Positions 17,389 to 25,620 of a stretch of 64,000 bases of DNA are shown here, piece after piece. The stretch spans positions 93,560-157,559 of the forward strand of contig CATWQC010000001.1 of assembly GCA_958352845.1 (NCBI GenBank), read 5' to 3'. This stretch comes from an uncultured Collinsella sp. GTDB taxonomy: Bacteria; Actinomycetota; Coriobacteriia; Coriobacteriales; Coriobacteriaceae. The notes beneath the pieces are model-generated. The model saw only the letters and a program-made list of their open reading frames with translations, did no database searches and was not told where the DNA came from. Each line of letters starts with the position of its first letter. Positions within the stretch are counted from its first letter, which is position 1. Both the position numbers and the translations under genes were made by a program.

Positions 17389-17569
17389 CCTGTCGCCGCG
17401 GCCGCTTCTGTCGGCGAGCTGGTGCCTGTCAATTGTTGACGTGTGAACATTTGCTTGCATTTGCGTAAAGATTGCATCGCCCGCCCGGGTTCGACATAGA
17501 GTCAGCCCGGGCATCTTTATAATGCTGGCTTATAGACCCATTTGATTCCGACCGAACAAGGGAGCGAAC
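17389..17569 (+). promoter_or_regulatory. Intergenic region before thiD
   Basis: GCCCGGG (17482-17488 and again near 17503) can fold as a short hairpin, with TCTTTATAAT after it. TATAAT (17518-17523) is a perfect -10 with no -35 at proper spacing. I see no second riboswitch, so thiD is either read through from thiC or has this weak promoter. Confidence 0.35.
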
Positions 17570-18400
17570 ATGGATCGCAGTAAGGTACCTGCCGTTCTAT
17601 CCATCGCAGGATCCGATTCCAGCGGTGGCGCCGGCATTCAGGCTGACATCAAGACCATCACGGCGCACCGCCTGTATGCCGAGACGGCCATCACCGCCAT
17701 CACCGCACAGAACACCCTGGGCGTCACCGCCGTGCAGAACATCTCCCCGGATATTGTCGCGGCGCAGATCGATGCCGTTTTTGACGATATCCGCCCCAAC
17801 GCCGTCAAGATTGGCATGGTTTCCTCTGCCGAGATTATCGATGTTATCGCCGACCGCCTGAGCGCCTGGAACGCGACAAACGTGGTAGTCGACCCCGTCA
17901 TGGTCGCCACCTCGGGCGCACGGCTGATTGCCGAAGATGCCGCCGAGGCGCTCACCCGCCGCCTGTTCCCGCTGGCGACGGTTATCACGCCCAATATTCC
18001 CGAGGCCATGGCCCTGCTCGACTACGAGGTCGACTCCGAGCGCACACAGCAAAATGCTGCCATGCTCCTCACCCGCCGCTTTGGTTGCGCATCCCTCGTT
18101 AAGGGTGGGCATCTTGTCAACGAGGCCAACGATGTACTGGCCGAACCCGCGCCACTCGATGACGAGGGCAACCATCTGGGAGATCCACTCACCACGTGGT
18201 TCCGCCACAAGCGCATCGAGACCGACAACACGCACGGCACCGGATGCACGCTCTCGTCCGCCATCGCCTGCGCGCTGGCTCAGGGCATGGATCTTGCCGA
18301 CGCCGTCAACGCCGGCAAGGCCTACCTAACGGGCGCCCTCGCCGCCGGCTTTGACATGGGCAAAGGTTCCGGCCCCGTCAATCACATGTGGCAGTATTAA
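17570..18400 (+). CDS. thiD: HMP kinase / HMP-phosphate kinase
   Basis: Phosphorylates hydroxymethylpyrimidine twice to give HMP pyrophosphate for thiamine synthesis. The 276-residue ribokinase-fold protein shows SIAGSDSSGGAGIQADIKT at the start, VVDPVMVATSG, TPNIPEA, and the anion-hole/catalytic THGTGCTLSSAIA near residue 222. AAGGGAG stands before the ATG. It follows thiC in the same direction, and the pair provides the pyrimidine half of thiamine. Confidence 0.96.
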   Translation: MDRSKVPAVLSIAGSDSSGGAGIQADIKTITAHRLYAETAITAITAQNTLGVTAVQNISPDIVAAQIDAVFDDIRPNAVKIGMVSSAEIIDVIADRLSAWNATNVVVDPVMVATSGARLIAEDAAEALTRRLFPLATVITPNIPEAMALLDYEVDSERTQQNAAMLLTRRFGCASLVKGGHLVNEANDVLAEPAPLDDEGNHLGDPLTTWFRHKRIETDNTHGTGCTLSSAIACALAQGMDLADAVNAGKAYLTGALAAGFDMGKGSGPVNHMWQY

Positions 18401-18410
18401 GATTCGCAGC

Positions 18411-18453
18411 CCAAACCACCGCAAAGGGGACAGACACCTTTGCGGTGGTTTGG
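18411..18453. terminator. 17-bp perfect inverted repeat between thiD and the SGNH gene
   Basis: CCAAACCACCGCAAAGG (18411-18427) pairs exactly with 18437-18453 around a 9-nt loop. It lies 10 bases past the thiD stop and 8 before the stop of the converging gene, so it can serve both. Confidence 0.75.
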
Positions 18454-18460
18454 GGTCGCG

Positions 18461-19120
18461 CTACTCACCGAGCATCTCTTGGAGCTTGGCCGCCACGGTG
18501 TGACCCAGGCTCTCGTGGCTTTCGGGCATCATATGCAGATAGTCGATATCGCCCGGCTCGGCAAAGTCGGCGGCATTCAAAAAGTCGCAGCCAAACTGCT
18601 CAGCCACATGTGCGTAGTACTCACCAAAATGTTCCGAGGCTTCTACGGAATGCTCGTCAAAATCGGTCATATATACGTCGGCGATCTGCGGCTTAATCTT
18701 GATAGGCGCCATCAGCAGAATGCGCGGACAAGGCGCAGCGTCGGTCCACGGAAACGCGCGGACGGCGCGAATCAGCGCCATGGCGCCACGAGCGATATCG
18801 GCAGCCGTCACGTTAAAGACCGTCTTGCAGTCGTTGGTGCCCAGCATGATCACAATGGCGTCCAGCGGCTTATGGGCCTCGAGCATCATCGGAAGCGCGC
18901 GAATGCCGTTAAGATTGGTGTCCAGATGGCACATGTCGTCGCGTACCGTCGTGCGGCCGTTGAGGCCTTCTTCAATTACATGCCAGCCCTCGCCTAAGTC
19001 ACGTTGGGCCACGCCACACCAGCGCACATCCCGCGCATAGCGCACCGCGGTGCCGTCGCGCATGCCCGCCGGATCGTAACCATAGGTGTTGCTGTCGCCA
19101 AAGCATAGAACGTTTTTCAT
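18461..19120 (-). CDS. SGNH/GDSL-family hydrolase
   Basis: Predicted cytosolic esterase or acyl hydrolase of 219 residues. The four SGNH blocks are present: FGDSNTYGYDP (Ser at residue 9), GLNGRT (Gly block), MLGTNDCK (Asn), and DYLHMMPESHESLG with the catalytic Asp/His near the end. No signal peptide. It resembles arylesterases of the TesA/Est group. ATG 19120 has AAGGAAG-like sequence upstream. Natural substrate unknown. Confidence 0.88.
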   Translation of the reverse strand: MKNVLCFGDSNTYGYDPAGMRDGTAVRYARDVRWCGVAQRDLGEGWHVIEEGLNGRTTVRDDMCHLDTNLNGIRALPMMLEAHKPLDAIVIMLGTNDCKTVFNVTAADIARGAMALIRAVRAFPWTDAAPCPRILLMAPIKIKPQIADVYMTDFDEHSVEASEHFGEYYAHVAEQFGCDFLNAADFAEPGDIDYLHMMPESHESLGHTVAAKLQEMLGE

Positions 19121-19140
19121 CGTAAGCCCTTCCTTTTAGT

Positions 19141-19174
19141 AAAAAGCCGGCGGGAGCAGCCTCTCCCGCCGGCT
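19141..19174 (-). terminator. Terminator of the PARG-like gene
   Basis: A 12-bp GC-rich stem (19145-19156 with 19163-19174), 6-nt loop, then TTTTT on the minus strand (19141-19145). Confidence 0.88.
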
Positions 19175-19199
19175 CGACCTATCTGTCAACACGTACCGG

Positions 19200-20351
19200 T
19201 TACAGGTACTTGCGCCAATCGTCCTCGTCCTCATCATCCTCGGTAGCAGCCTGGGCCTGCTCGGCGGCGCGAGCTGCCGCAGCGCGAGCGGCAACCTGAG
19301 CATAGGACTCCTCGTTGCGCTCGGGGAAGTTTGCCAGCACGTGCTCGAACTTGGCAAAATCCTCATCCCAGCGCGTAGAAGGCACGGCAAAGAAGACTTG
19401 CTTGACCTTAAAGTCGCCCGACGCGAGCTCCTTGCGGAAGAGCTCGGCCACGGCCTCTGCGTCAAAGCCGTTGTTGTCGCAGCCCCAAGCACCCAGCACG
19501 AGCTTCTCGCGACCCAGCTCGTCGCAGATGGCAAGCACAAAGCGAATGCGGTCGCGCAGGGCATCCAGCAGAGCATCGTCGCTCACGCGATACTCCTGGC
19601 GGGCGCGCTTAACGTTGGGCGCGGCGGCCACGATCACGTCGGCGTATGCATGCACGTGGTTGCGGTCGAAGCGCACCGCAGGCACCACTAGGGCGCGGTT
19701 ACGATAGAGCTCGCAGTTGATGTTGCGGCGACGGTTCTCGCCGTACCATTTGCGCTGCTTATCGAGAACGTTGTACAGATACGAATCGGCGCACAGTGTG
19801 GCCTCCTGGCCCAGATAACCCTGAATATAGCCACCGCCCGGGTTGGTGAACGAGGCAAAGGCGAGCACGGCCATGTCGCAGAACTGCGCATAGCCACGAC
19901 CGTTGTCCAAGATGGCCTGCGTGGCGGAGGCATCGAGCACGGTGACCTCAGGCAGAGACGCAGCAGGCTCCTCAGCAGGCGCGGACTCAGCTTCGGCGAT
20001 TTCCTCGGCAGGCTCCTCGACGGGCTCAGGAGCTGCCTCGGTCTCGGGCGCTGCCTCGCTCTCGGGCGCTGCCTCGACCTCGGCAGCCTCCGCGCCCTCG
20101 ACGTCCTCGGCAATCTGTTCTTCGGTGGTCACAGCACTCTGAACCTTGGCCTTCATCGCCGAGACAAAGCCGGCAGGCATACCGTCAAACTCGCGAACAC
20201 CGGCAAGCGAACGCTCGATATCCTTGGCGCACGCTTCGGACACAGTTGCCACGTGACGCTCGGCGGCCTTGGCACGGCCCTCGCGCTTGGGATTGGGCTG
20301 ACCCGCTCGGTTGGACCTGCGGTTACGGTTCCTGTTGTCGACGTCTGCCAT
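19200..20351 (-). CDS. TIGR02452-like PARG/macrodomain protein with altered catalytic motif
   Basis: A 383-residue protein in three parts: a basic N-terminus (1-35), an acidic Ala/Glu/Pro-rich linker (about 85-135), and a bacterial-type PARG macrodomain (about 140-345). The macrodomain shows FTNPGGGYIQGYLGQEATLC and VLGAWGCDNNGFD. In active enzymes of this family the signature is GGG, 6-8 residues, then QEE. Here it is GGG (172-174) and QEA (182-184), so the second glutamate, the catalytic one in known PARGs, is alanine. It may bind ADP-ribose without cleaving it. The acidic C-terminus ends EDDEDEDDWRKYL. Own terminator, single gene. Confidence 0.75.
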   Translation of the reverse strand: MADVDNRNRNRRSNRAGQPNPKREGRAKAAERHVATVSEACAKDIERSLAGVREFDGMPAGFVSAMKAKVQSAVTTEEQIAEDVEGAEAAEVEAAPESEAAPETEAAPEPVEEPAEEIAEAESAPAEEPAASLPEVTVLDASATQAILDNGRGYAQFCDMAVLAFASFTNPGGGYIQGYLGQEATLCADSYLYNVLDKQRKWYGENRRRNINCELYRNRALVVPAVRFDRNHVHAYADVIVAAAPNVKRARQEYRVSDDALLDALRDRIRFVLAICDELGREKLVLGAWGCDNNGFDAEAVAELFRKELASGDFKVKQVFFAVPSTRWDEDFAKFEHVLANFPERNEESYAQVAARAAAARAAEQAQAATEDDEDEDDWRKYL

Positions 20352-20417
20352 AAGTGGTCACCTTTCTCGGTCTCTGCCGCTATCGGCTTTTCCCATCCAT
20401 GATACCCCGCCGCGTAC

Positions 20418-20443
20418 AAAAAAGACGGCCCCGAAGGACCGCC
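20418..20443 (-). terminator. Terminator of the BI-1 family gene
   Basis: Stem of 8 bp with two G-U pairs and a UUCG tetraloop (20424-20431 with 20436-20443), then TTTTTT on the minus strand (20418-20423). Confidence 0.88.
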
Positions 20444-20489
20444 TTTCGCATCGATTTACACGCACGGCAAGCACCGCCGCAATTCGCCA

Positions 20490-21185
20490 CTAGTCGCGAC
20501 GGCCAAGGATGTTCAGGATGCGCAAGAACACGTTGATAATGTCCACGAACAGATTGGACGCCATGAGCACGGCGTTGGGCAGCGTAGGCGGCACCGTCGT
20601 GGCAACATAGGTGTCGTAGCCAATAAAGCCGGCGAACACCACGATCACGATCAGGTCGGTGATGGTCTGCGAGACGCCCATGAACATCAGCACGATCTCA
20701 ACCAGAATAGTGGCGAGCAGAATGCCAAAACCGATGCCATATACGCGCTGGAAAAACTTGGGGAACGTCACGCCCAAGGCGCCAAAGACAAAGGTGATGG
20801 CGGCCGTGGCGATAAAGGCAGTGTTGATGGTGGGCAGGTCGTAGTTGGCAAGGCCAAACGACGCGGTCAGGCCAAAGGTGCTCGCAAAGATTACGTAGCC
20901 CACAAGGGATAGGCCCACGGACTGCTTGCTGGCGGCGGCCGACATCATGACCATGCCGACGATGGTCAAAATAAATGAGCCAAAGACCAGCGGCAAAGCG
21001 GCGCCGCTCATCATCATGCGGGCAAACGCCATGGTGCTCGTAAAGTAAGCACCAGCGCCCATGGCACAAAAGCCCAAGAAGATGAGGGCAGACATGGCAA
21101 GATTGTACGCACGCGGCGACATCTCCTTGGCACGGCTTGCGCCGGCCTCGATGGGGCCGTTCTGATAGCCCTGGATATCGTTCAT
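20490..21185 (-). CDS. Bax inhibitor-1/YccA family membrane protein
   Basis: A 231-residue protein with seven hydrophobic spans, placed in the cytoplasmic membrane. The family's C-terminal segment is present: AGFIGYDTYVA followed by ASNLFVDIINVFLRILNILGRRD. Relatives (YccA, YbhL, BsYetJ) act as pH-sensitive calcium leak channels or interact with FtsH; the function here is not shown. The start has GAAAGGAC just upstream. Monocistronic with terminator. Confidence 0.9.
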   Translation of the reverse strand: MNDIQGYQNGPIEAGASRAKEMSPRAYNLAMSALIFLGFCAMGAGAYFTSTMAFARMMMSGAALPLVFGSFILTIVGMVMMSAAASKQSVGLSLVGYVIFASTFGLTASFGLANYDLPTINTAFIATAAITFVFGALGVTFPKFFQRVYGIGFGILLATILVEIVLMFMGVSQTITDLIVIVVFAGFIGYDTYVATTVPPTLPNAVLMASNLFVDIINVFLRILNILGRRD

Positions 21186-21269
21186 AATTTCGTCCTTTCA
21201 AAAAGTGCCGTGAAAGACGGCGCAGCAGGTGACAAGATTCCTGTCATTGTACCCGAATGCCGTACGGCC

Positions 21270-21608
21270 TTACCCACGGCGCTCGCCCTCGAGCGTACGA
21301 TCAAAGGCCCAGACCCACCAACGCATCACGTGCGCCTGCGAGCCGTCCGCCCGCTCGCGCGTCTGGTCCTCCAGATACAACTCGGTCGCGTGCCCGCCAA
21401 AACGCACCTTATAGGTCGCCGTACGGATGCCGTGGACCGTCAGGCCAAACCCGGTGGTCGAGATAATTTCATCGATTGTAAAACAACGTCCGTCGACCCA
21501 GCAGACGGCGACTGGCACGACTTGTCCGCCCGCGAGGATGCGAGCCACGACGTCCACATACTGCTTGTGTACGCGCCGAGTTTTGCCGTCTGTCTGTCGA
21601 TATTCCAT
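21270..21608 (-). CDS. Small conserved protein, DUF6504-like (112 aa)
   Basis: Contains VHKQYVDVVARILAGGQVVP, VCWVDGRCFTIDEI and a C-terminal YKVRFGGHATELYLEDQTR then MRWWVWAFDR. This pattern (a short beta-rich protein with GRxF and a tryptophan-rich tail) resembles DUF6504 proteins of Actinomycetota; this is from memory and not searched. ATG 21608 has AGGAGG only 1-2 nt upstream, which is too close, and the frame is open to 21695, so the true start could be ATG 21629. Function unknown; single gene. Confidence 0.6.
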   Translation of the reverse strand: MEYRQTDGKTRRVHKQYVDVVARILAGGQVVPVAVCWVDGRCFTIDEIISTTGFGLTVHGIRTATYKVRFGGHATELYLEDQTRERADGSQAHVMRWWVWAFDRTLEGERRG

Positions 21609-21858
21609 GCCTCCTATTATCGAACGCATGTTTGCATGTTGTAAAGCGAACAGACTGTGGTTTTGGAGTGCCGTAGTAATCGCACGTGTCCGCATGGCGT
21701 GTTAGCAAAAAGAACACCCGCGGTCAACAGGGCTAATATTCAATTTTAGTGCCAAAAAGTTCACTTCTCCCATCAGAACTCGGTAAAGAAACCCGCAGGA
21801 GGTGATACGATTTATCATGTTTTTGTAACGTGCCTGCAAACTTCGAGAAAGCCCATAT
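21609..21858. other. Intergenic region upstream of pit
   Basis: Contains AGGAGGTGATACGATTTATC (21797-21816) followed by ATG TTT TTG TAA, a 3-codon ORF that may be chance. TACGAT inside it could be a -10. No Pho-box-like repeat is seen here. Confidence 0.35.
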
Positions 21859-22908
21859 ATGGACGTAACGTTCTCAACCTTCCTCGGCCAAATTGTGTCG
21901 AACCCAGTCCTTGCCGTCACCGTGATCCTCGCGTTGGGCGCCATCTTCGTCAATGGATGGACCGACGCGCCCAACGCCATCGCGACCTGCGTCACTACGC
22001 GTTGCATGCCCGCCCGCGCCGCCATTCTCATGAGCGCCGCATTCAACTTCCTCGGCGTGCTCATCATGACGCACTTTAACGCGAGCGTCGCCAACACCAT
22101 CTCACATATCGTCGACTTTGGCGGAAACAGCACCATGGCGCTCGCCTGCCTATGCGCGGCGCTGTTCTCCATCGTCGTCTACGGTGCCACGGCATCGCGT
22201 TTTGGCATCCCCACCTCGCAAAGCCACAGCCTTATCGCCGGCCTGACCGGTGCCGCCATCGCCCTCGGCGGCGCGAGCAGCGTCAACGTCCACGAGTGGA
22301 TGAAGGTCATCTACGGCCTGGCGCTCTCCATCGGCCTGGGTTTTGTCATGGGCTGGGTCCTGTGCAAGCTCGTCTCGATTCTTTTCGCCGCCGCCAACAG
22401 ACGACGTGCCAATGTCTTCTTTAAATACGCTCAGATCGCGAGCGCTGCGGCCATGAGCTTTATGCACGGCGCGCAGGATGGACAGAAGTTCATCGGCGTG
22501 CTCTTTTTAGGCGTGGCCTTCGCCAGCGGGCAGACGAGCGTCGGCGACGCCGGCATCCCCATCTGGATTATGCTGCTGTGCTCGGCCACTATGGGTATCG
22601 GTACCAGCGTGGGCGGTGAGCGCATCATCAAGTCCGTCGGCCAGAGCATGGTTAAGCTCGAGAAGTATCAGGGCTTCTCCGCCGACCTCGCGGGCGCCGC
22701 GAACCTGCTGCTTGCCACCCTTACCGGCATCCCCGTGTCCTCCACACACATCAAGACCTGCGCCATCATGGGCGTCGGTGCCGTCAAGCGCCTCTCGGCC
22801 ATCAACTTCGGAGTCGTCAAGGACATGATGTTCACCTGGTTCTTCACCTTCCCCGCCTGCGGACTCATCAGCTTTGTCATGGCCAAGCTGTTCATGATGT
22901 TCCTCTAA
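21859..22908 (+). CDS. pit: Low-affinity inorganic phosphate transporter, PiT family
   Basis: Proton- or metal-phosphate symporter in the cytoplasmic membrane, 349 residues with about ten hydrophobic spans. The two PiT repeats show NGWTDAPNAIATCVTTR near residue 32 and SFMHGAQDGQKFIGV / GIPVSSTHIKTCAIMGVG in the second half; GIPTSQSHSLIAGL is the first-half match. GAGAAAG precedes the ATG. The DUF47 gene follows after 67 bases, a standard pairing. Confidence 0.95.
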   Translation: MDVTFSTFLGQIVSNPVLAVTVILALGAIFVNGWTDAPNAIATCVTTRCMPARAAILMSAAFNFLGVLIMTHFNASVANTISHIVDFGGNSTMALACLCAALFSIVVYGATASRFGIPTSQSHSLIAGLTGAAIALGGASSVNVHEWMKVIYGLALSIGLGFVMGWVLCKLVSILFAAANRRRANVFFKYAQIASAAAMSFMHGAQDGQKFIGVLFLGVAFASGQTSVGDAGIPIWIMLLCSATMGIGTSVGGERIIKSVGQSMVKLEKYQGFSADLAGAANLLLATLTGIPVSSTHIKTCAIMGVGAVKRLSAINFGVVKDMMFTWFFTFPACGLISFVMAKLFMMFL

Positions 22909-22975
22909 TCAAACCGAACGTCCATCCGGACCGCAACACTTCGCCCACCCGTCTTCGCCTCGAAAGGACCCACCC

Positions 22976-23599
22976 ATGGCAAAGAAACCCGATTCGTTCT
23001 ACTTTGACAACTACGTCGCTTGCGCCGACCTCGCCGTCCAGGCCGCAGAGCTGCTCACCAAGATTTTTGAGAACTTCGATCCCGCGCAGATTCACGACAT
23101 GCTCAATAAGATGCATGCGATTGAGCATGCGGCAGACAAGAAGCACCACGAGCTCGAAGACGCCCTGCTCACCGCCTTTATCACCCCGCTCGAGCGCGAG
23201 GATCTGGATCTGATGAGCTGCGCGCTCGACACCGTGCTCGACCGTATTGAGGGCGTCGTGCAGCGCGTCTACTTCACCAACATTCAGAGCATCCATCCCG
23301 ACGCCATCGTCATCGCCCACAAGGTGACTGACGCCTGCCGCGCCATGAAAGACCTGATGGTCGAGCTTCCCAACTACCGCAAGTCCAAAACGCTGCGCGA
23401 GCTGGTCATCCAGATCAACACCATCGAGTCCGAGGCCGACGAGCTCTACATCAACGCCATGCGCAACCTGCACGTTAACGGCAAGGATCCGCTCGAGGTC
23501 ATCGCTTGGCGTGACGTCTACGCCTTCCTGGAGTACTGCGCCGACTGCTGCGAGAATGTGGCCGATGTTGTGGATTCGATTGTCATGAAGAACAGTTAA
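22976..23599 (+). CDS. DUF47 family protein (PhoU-like Pit accessory)
   Basis: A 207-residue all-helical protein of the DUF47/YkaA family, which are PhoU-like and usually encoded beside Pit transporters, presumably controlling them. Visible segments: YFDNYVACADLAVQAAELL, IHDMLNKMHAIEHAADKKHHEL with an acidic/His metal-like pattern, and WRDVYAFLEYCADCCENVADVVDSIVM. CGAAAGGA stands before ATG 22976. Probably in one transcript with pit, ended by the repeat at 23605. Confidence 0.92.
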   Translation: MAKKPDSFYFDNYVACADLAVQAAELLTKIFENFDPAQIHDMLNKMHAIEHAADKKHHELEDALLTAFITPLEREDLDLMSCALDTVLDRIEGVVQRVYFTNIQSIHPDAIVIAHKVTDACRAMKDLMVELPNYRKSKTLRELVIQINTIESEADELYINAMRNLHVNGKDPLEVIAWRDVYAFLEYCADCCENVADVVDSIVMKNS

Positions 23600-23604
23600 T
23601 TGGG

Positions 23605-23715
23605 GGTACGTGTCCCGGCGGTCGCGGGCCCGGCCACTAATAACCTTTTTCACTCCGGCTGCAAGCAGAGTCGTTCAAAAGGTTATTAGTGGCCGGGCCC
23701 GCTCCCTTACGTACC
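23605..23715. terminator. 26-bp perfect inverted repeat after the DUF47 gene
   Basis: Positions 23624-23649 are the exact complement of 23677-23702; outer arms GGTACGT (23605-23611) and ACGTACC (23709-23715) extend it. It starts 6 bases past the DUF47 stop and separates it from the nitroreductase gene. TTTT lies within the loop side rather than after the stem. Confidence 0.65.
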
Positions 23716-23884
23716 ACCATTGGGAACTTTGGCTGATAGTTATAGCGCAATGGGGGTTTGGCTGAAGGGACCTTTGGTATCCGTTCAGACACTTTGGCCC
23801 TCGATGAGCGTTTGGCTGATTGCTGCTTGGGTACTGTTTGGGTTACTTTGGGTTTGTTTGATTTTTAATTGTTGGAGGGCTTGT

Positions 23885-24415
23885 ATGTCTTATTTGGATC
23901 TGGCTCGGGGTCGGTATTCTTGTCGTGAGTTTGAGGATCGTTCTGTTGAGCAGGCTGTGGTGGATGCCATTGTTGAGGCTGGGCGTATTGCTCCTTCTGC
24001 TTGCAATAATCATCCAACCCGTGTGATGGTGTTGGATACGCCTGAGCTTCTGGAGAAGGCAGCTGCTTGTCAGCCTCGGTTTGCTCGTGATGGGTCTATC
24101 TTTGGCGCTCCGCTTATCTTCCTTATTTGCAGCGTTACCGATGATGCCTGGGTGCGCCCGTATGATCAGATGAACTCGAGTGCCATCGATACTTCGATCG
24201 TCTGCGATCAGATGATGATGGAGGCCACCGAGCAGGGCCTGGGAACGTGCTGGGTATGCCATTTTAAGCCTGGGGTGGCACAGGAGCAGTTCAATCTGCC
24301 CAAAGGCGTCTATCCCTATCACATGCTCGTCTGTGGATATCCTGCCGACCACATCGCCGATCCCGAGCATCGCGAGGCCCGTACCATTCCCCTCTCCGAC
24401 TTCCTCCTCAAGTAG
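23885..24415 (+). CDS. Nitroreductase family protein
   Basis: FMN-dependent NAD(P)H oxidoreductase of 176 residues. RGRYSCREFEDRSVE at the start, AGRIAPSACNNHPTRVMVL (FMN phosphate region), the middle DTSIVCDQMMMEATEQGLGTCWV, and LVCGYPAD near the end are typical. ATG 23885 follows GGAGGG at 6-7 nt. The frame is open 55 codons upstream (to a TTG at 23720) with hydrophobic content, but that stretch has no ribosome binding site. The first 75 or so codons end mostly in T or G, unlike the C-ending codons of the rest and of the neighbours. Substrate unknown. Confidence 0.88.
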   Translation: MSYLDLARGRYSCREFEDRSVEQAVVDAIVEAGRIAPSACNNHPTRVMVLDTPELLEKAAACQPRFARDGSIFGAPLIFLICSVTDDAWVRPYDQMNSSAIDTSIVCDQMMMEATEQGLGTCWVCHFKPGVAQEQFNLPKGVYPYHMLVCGYPADHIADPEHREARTIPLSDFLLK

Positions 24416-24462
24416 GTTTTGGGACATGCCTTAAAACCTACCCTTGACCGCTCACCCGTTCG

Positions 24463-24500
24463 CCGAGTTCTGCGCCATTATGTGCAGGGCTCGGTTTTTT
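24463..24500 (+). terminator. Terminator of the nitroreductase gene
   Basis: CCGAG and CTGC (24463-24473) pair with GCAG and CTCGG (24484-24494), followed by TTTTTT. Confidence 0.85.
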
Positions 24501-24524
24501 ATGTTACGCACTCCGGCACAGTCA

Positions 24525-24555
24525 TAAAAAAGGACCCGCAAGCTGCGGGTCCTTT
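24525..24555 (-). terminator. Terminator of divIVA
   Basis: A 12-bp perfect stem (24529-24540 with 24544-24555) with a 3-nt loop; TTTTTT follows on the minus strand. Confidence 0.88.
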
Positions 24556-24581
24556 CTAGGCACTAAATTGTAGGCCGAATG

Positions 24582-25256
24582 TTAGTCCAGGTCGTCGGCA
24601 GCAAAGTTGTCGATCGGGGCGAAGGGATCGGCCACGGGGACAACCGGGTCAGCGACGGGCAGCGGCTCGGCGGGAACAGTCACTGCAGGAGAAGCGGCAG
24701 AACCGACCGGCGTGGAAGCCATCAGATCGGCCGGGAAGGAATTCTGGGCATCGTCCATGAAGTGCTGGATGAGCTTGAGATACTCTGCCTTGAACTCCTC
24801 ACGGGAAGCCTTGAGACGATCGATCTCCTCGAGCTCGGCCTGCTTCTCGGTCAGAGCCTGGCGGATAACCTCGCGGGCCTTGGCGTCAGCCTCGTTGCGG
24901 ATACGCTCAGCGTTCTCGTTGGCATCGTTGACGATGGTCTCAGCGGTCTGCTGGGCAGCGATCAGGGCAGCGGAAATCTGGCGCTCCTGAGCGGAGAAGT
25001 CAGGGGCGGGAGCAGCCACGGGGGCGGCAGGAACGGCCTGGGCGGTGGCATCCTGAGCCTGGGCAAGCTGAGCCTGCGCATCGGCAAGCTGCTGCTCGGT
25101 AGCAGTCAGACGACCCTTAAGGTCGACGATCTTAGCGAGCATAGCGTCAACCTCGGAGGACAGCGTCTCCAAGAAGACGTCGACCTCGGCAGGATCGTAG
25201 CCACGCTTGGCCTCAGAGAAAGTCTGAGCCTGGATGTCTGCAGGGGTAATAGCCAT
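24582..25256 (-). CDS. divIVA: DivIVA domain protein
   Basis: Polar/septal scaffold that binds curved membrane and organises growth and division. The 224 residues open with MAITPADIQAQTFSEAKRGYDPAEVDVFLETL, the lipid-binding DivIVA domain, followed by a coiled coil (about 35-70), an Ala/Pro linker, a second coiled coil (about 85-165) and a Pro/Val/Ala-rich tail. AAGGAGA precedes the ATG. It is the last gene of yggS-sepF-yggT-divIVA, a standard Gram-positive order. Confidence 0.93.
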   Translation of the reverse strand: MAITPADIQAQTFSEAKRGYDPAEVDVFLETLSSEVDAMLAKIVDLKGRLTATEQQLADAQAQLAQAQDATAQAVPAAPVAAPAPDFSAQERQISAALIAAQQTAETIVNDANENAERIRNEADAKAREVIRQALTEKQAELEEIDRLKASREEFKAEYLKLIQHFMDDAQNSFPADLMASTPVGSAASPAVTVPAEPLPVADPVVPVADPFAPIDNFAADDLD

Positions 25257-25317
25257 AACAAGTCTCCTTTTTCATCGCCTCGGCGCTACACGCCCGACGT
25301 AAGTTACTAAGACAGTT

Positions 25318-25599
25318 CTACACGAGTATACCTATAAGAAGCTGCAGAACCAGCCTCTGCACCAACTGCAACGCAATAATCGCAACGACCGGCGAAAAAT
25401 CGATACCGCCCATCGGCGGGATGAAACGACGGAACAGGTTGAGCCACGGACCGCACACGCTATCAAGCACCGCAGCAATATCCTGAAGCAAACCACCCTG
25501 CTTCATGGGAATCCACGTCATAAAGCAGTAGACGACAATGAGCGTGGAATAGAAGTTGAACAGCGTGTTGACCAGCTGGACGATAGTGTAGATGTTGAT
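25318..25599 (-). CDS. yggT: YggT family membrane protein, non-standard start
   Basis: Small two-span membrane protein, about 93 residues. The family core is plain: IYTIVQLVNTLFNFYSTLI as first span, YCFMTWIP, then GGIDFSPVVAIIALQLVQRLVLQLL. No ATG, GTG or TTG occurs in frame between the sepF stop (25621) and ATG 25521, yet the family homology begins well before 25521. The best ribosome binding site, GAGGAG (25606-25611), stands 6 nt before ATC 25599, which I take as start; ATT 25605 is the other option. Starting at ATG 25521 would remove the first membrane span. The frame is also the same as sepF's. Confidence 0.75.
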   Translation of the reverse strand: MNIYTIVQLVNTLFNFYSTLIVVYCFMTWIPMKQGGLLQDIAAVLDSVCGPWLNLFRRFIPPMGGIDFSPVVAIIALQLVQRLVLQLLIGILV

Positions 25600-25620
25600 G
25601 GGAATCTCCTCGTCTTGTCT

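Noticed and set aside
21797..21829. Three-codon ORF (ATG TTT TTG TAA) after AGGAGGTGA upstream of pit
   Set aside because: Spacing of 12-13 nt is long and there is no further support; recorded only in the region note.
23720..23884. Hydrophobic 55-codon N-terminal extension of the nitroreductase
   Set aside because: Hydrophobic content follows from T/G-rich sequence; GGAGGG before ATG 23885 and the family start argue against it.
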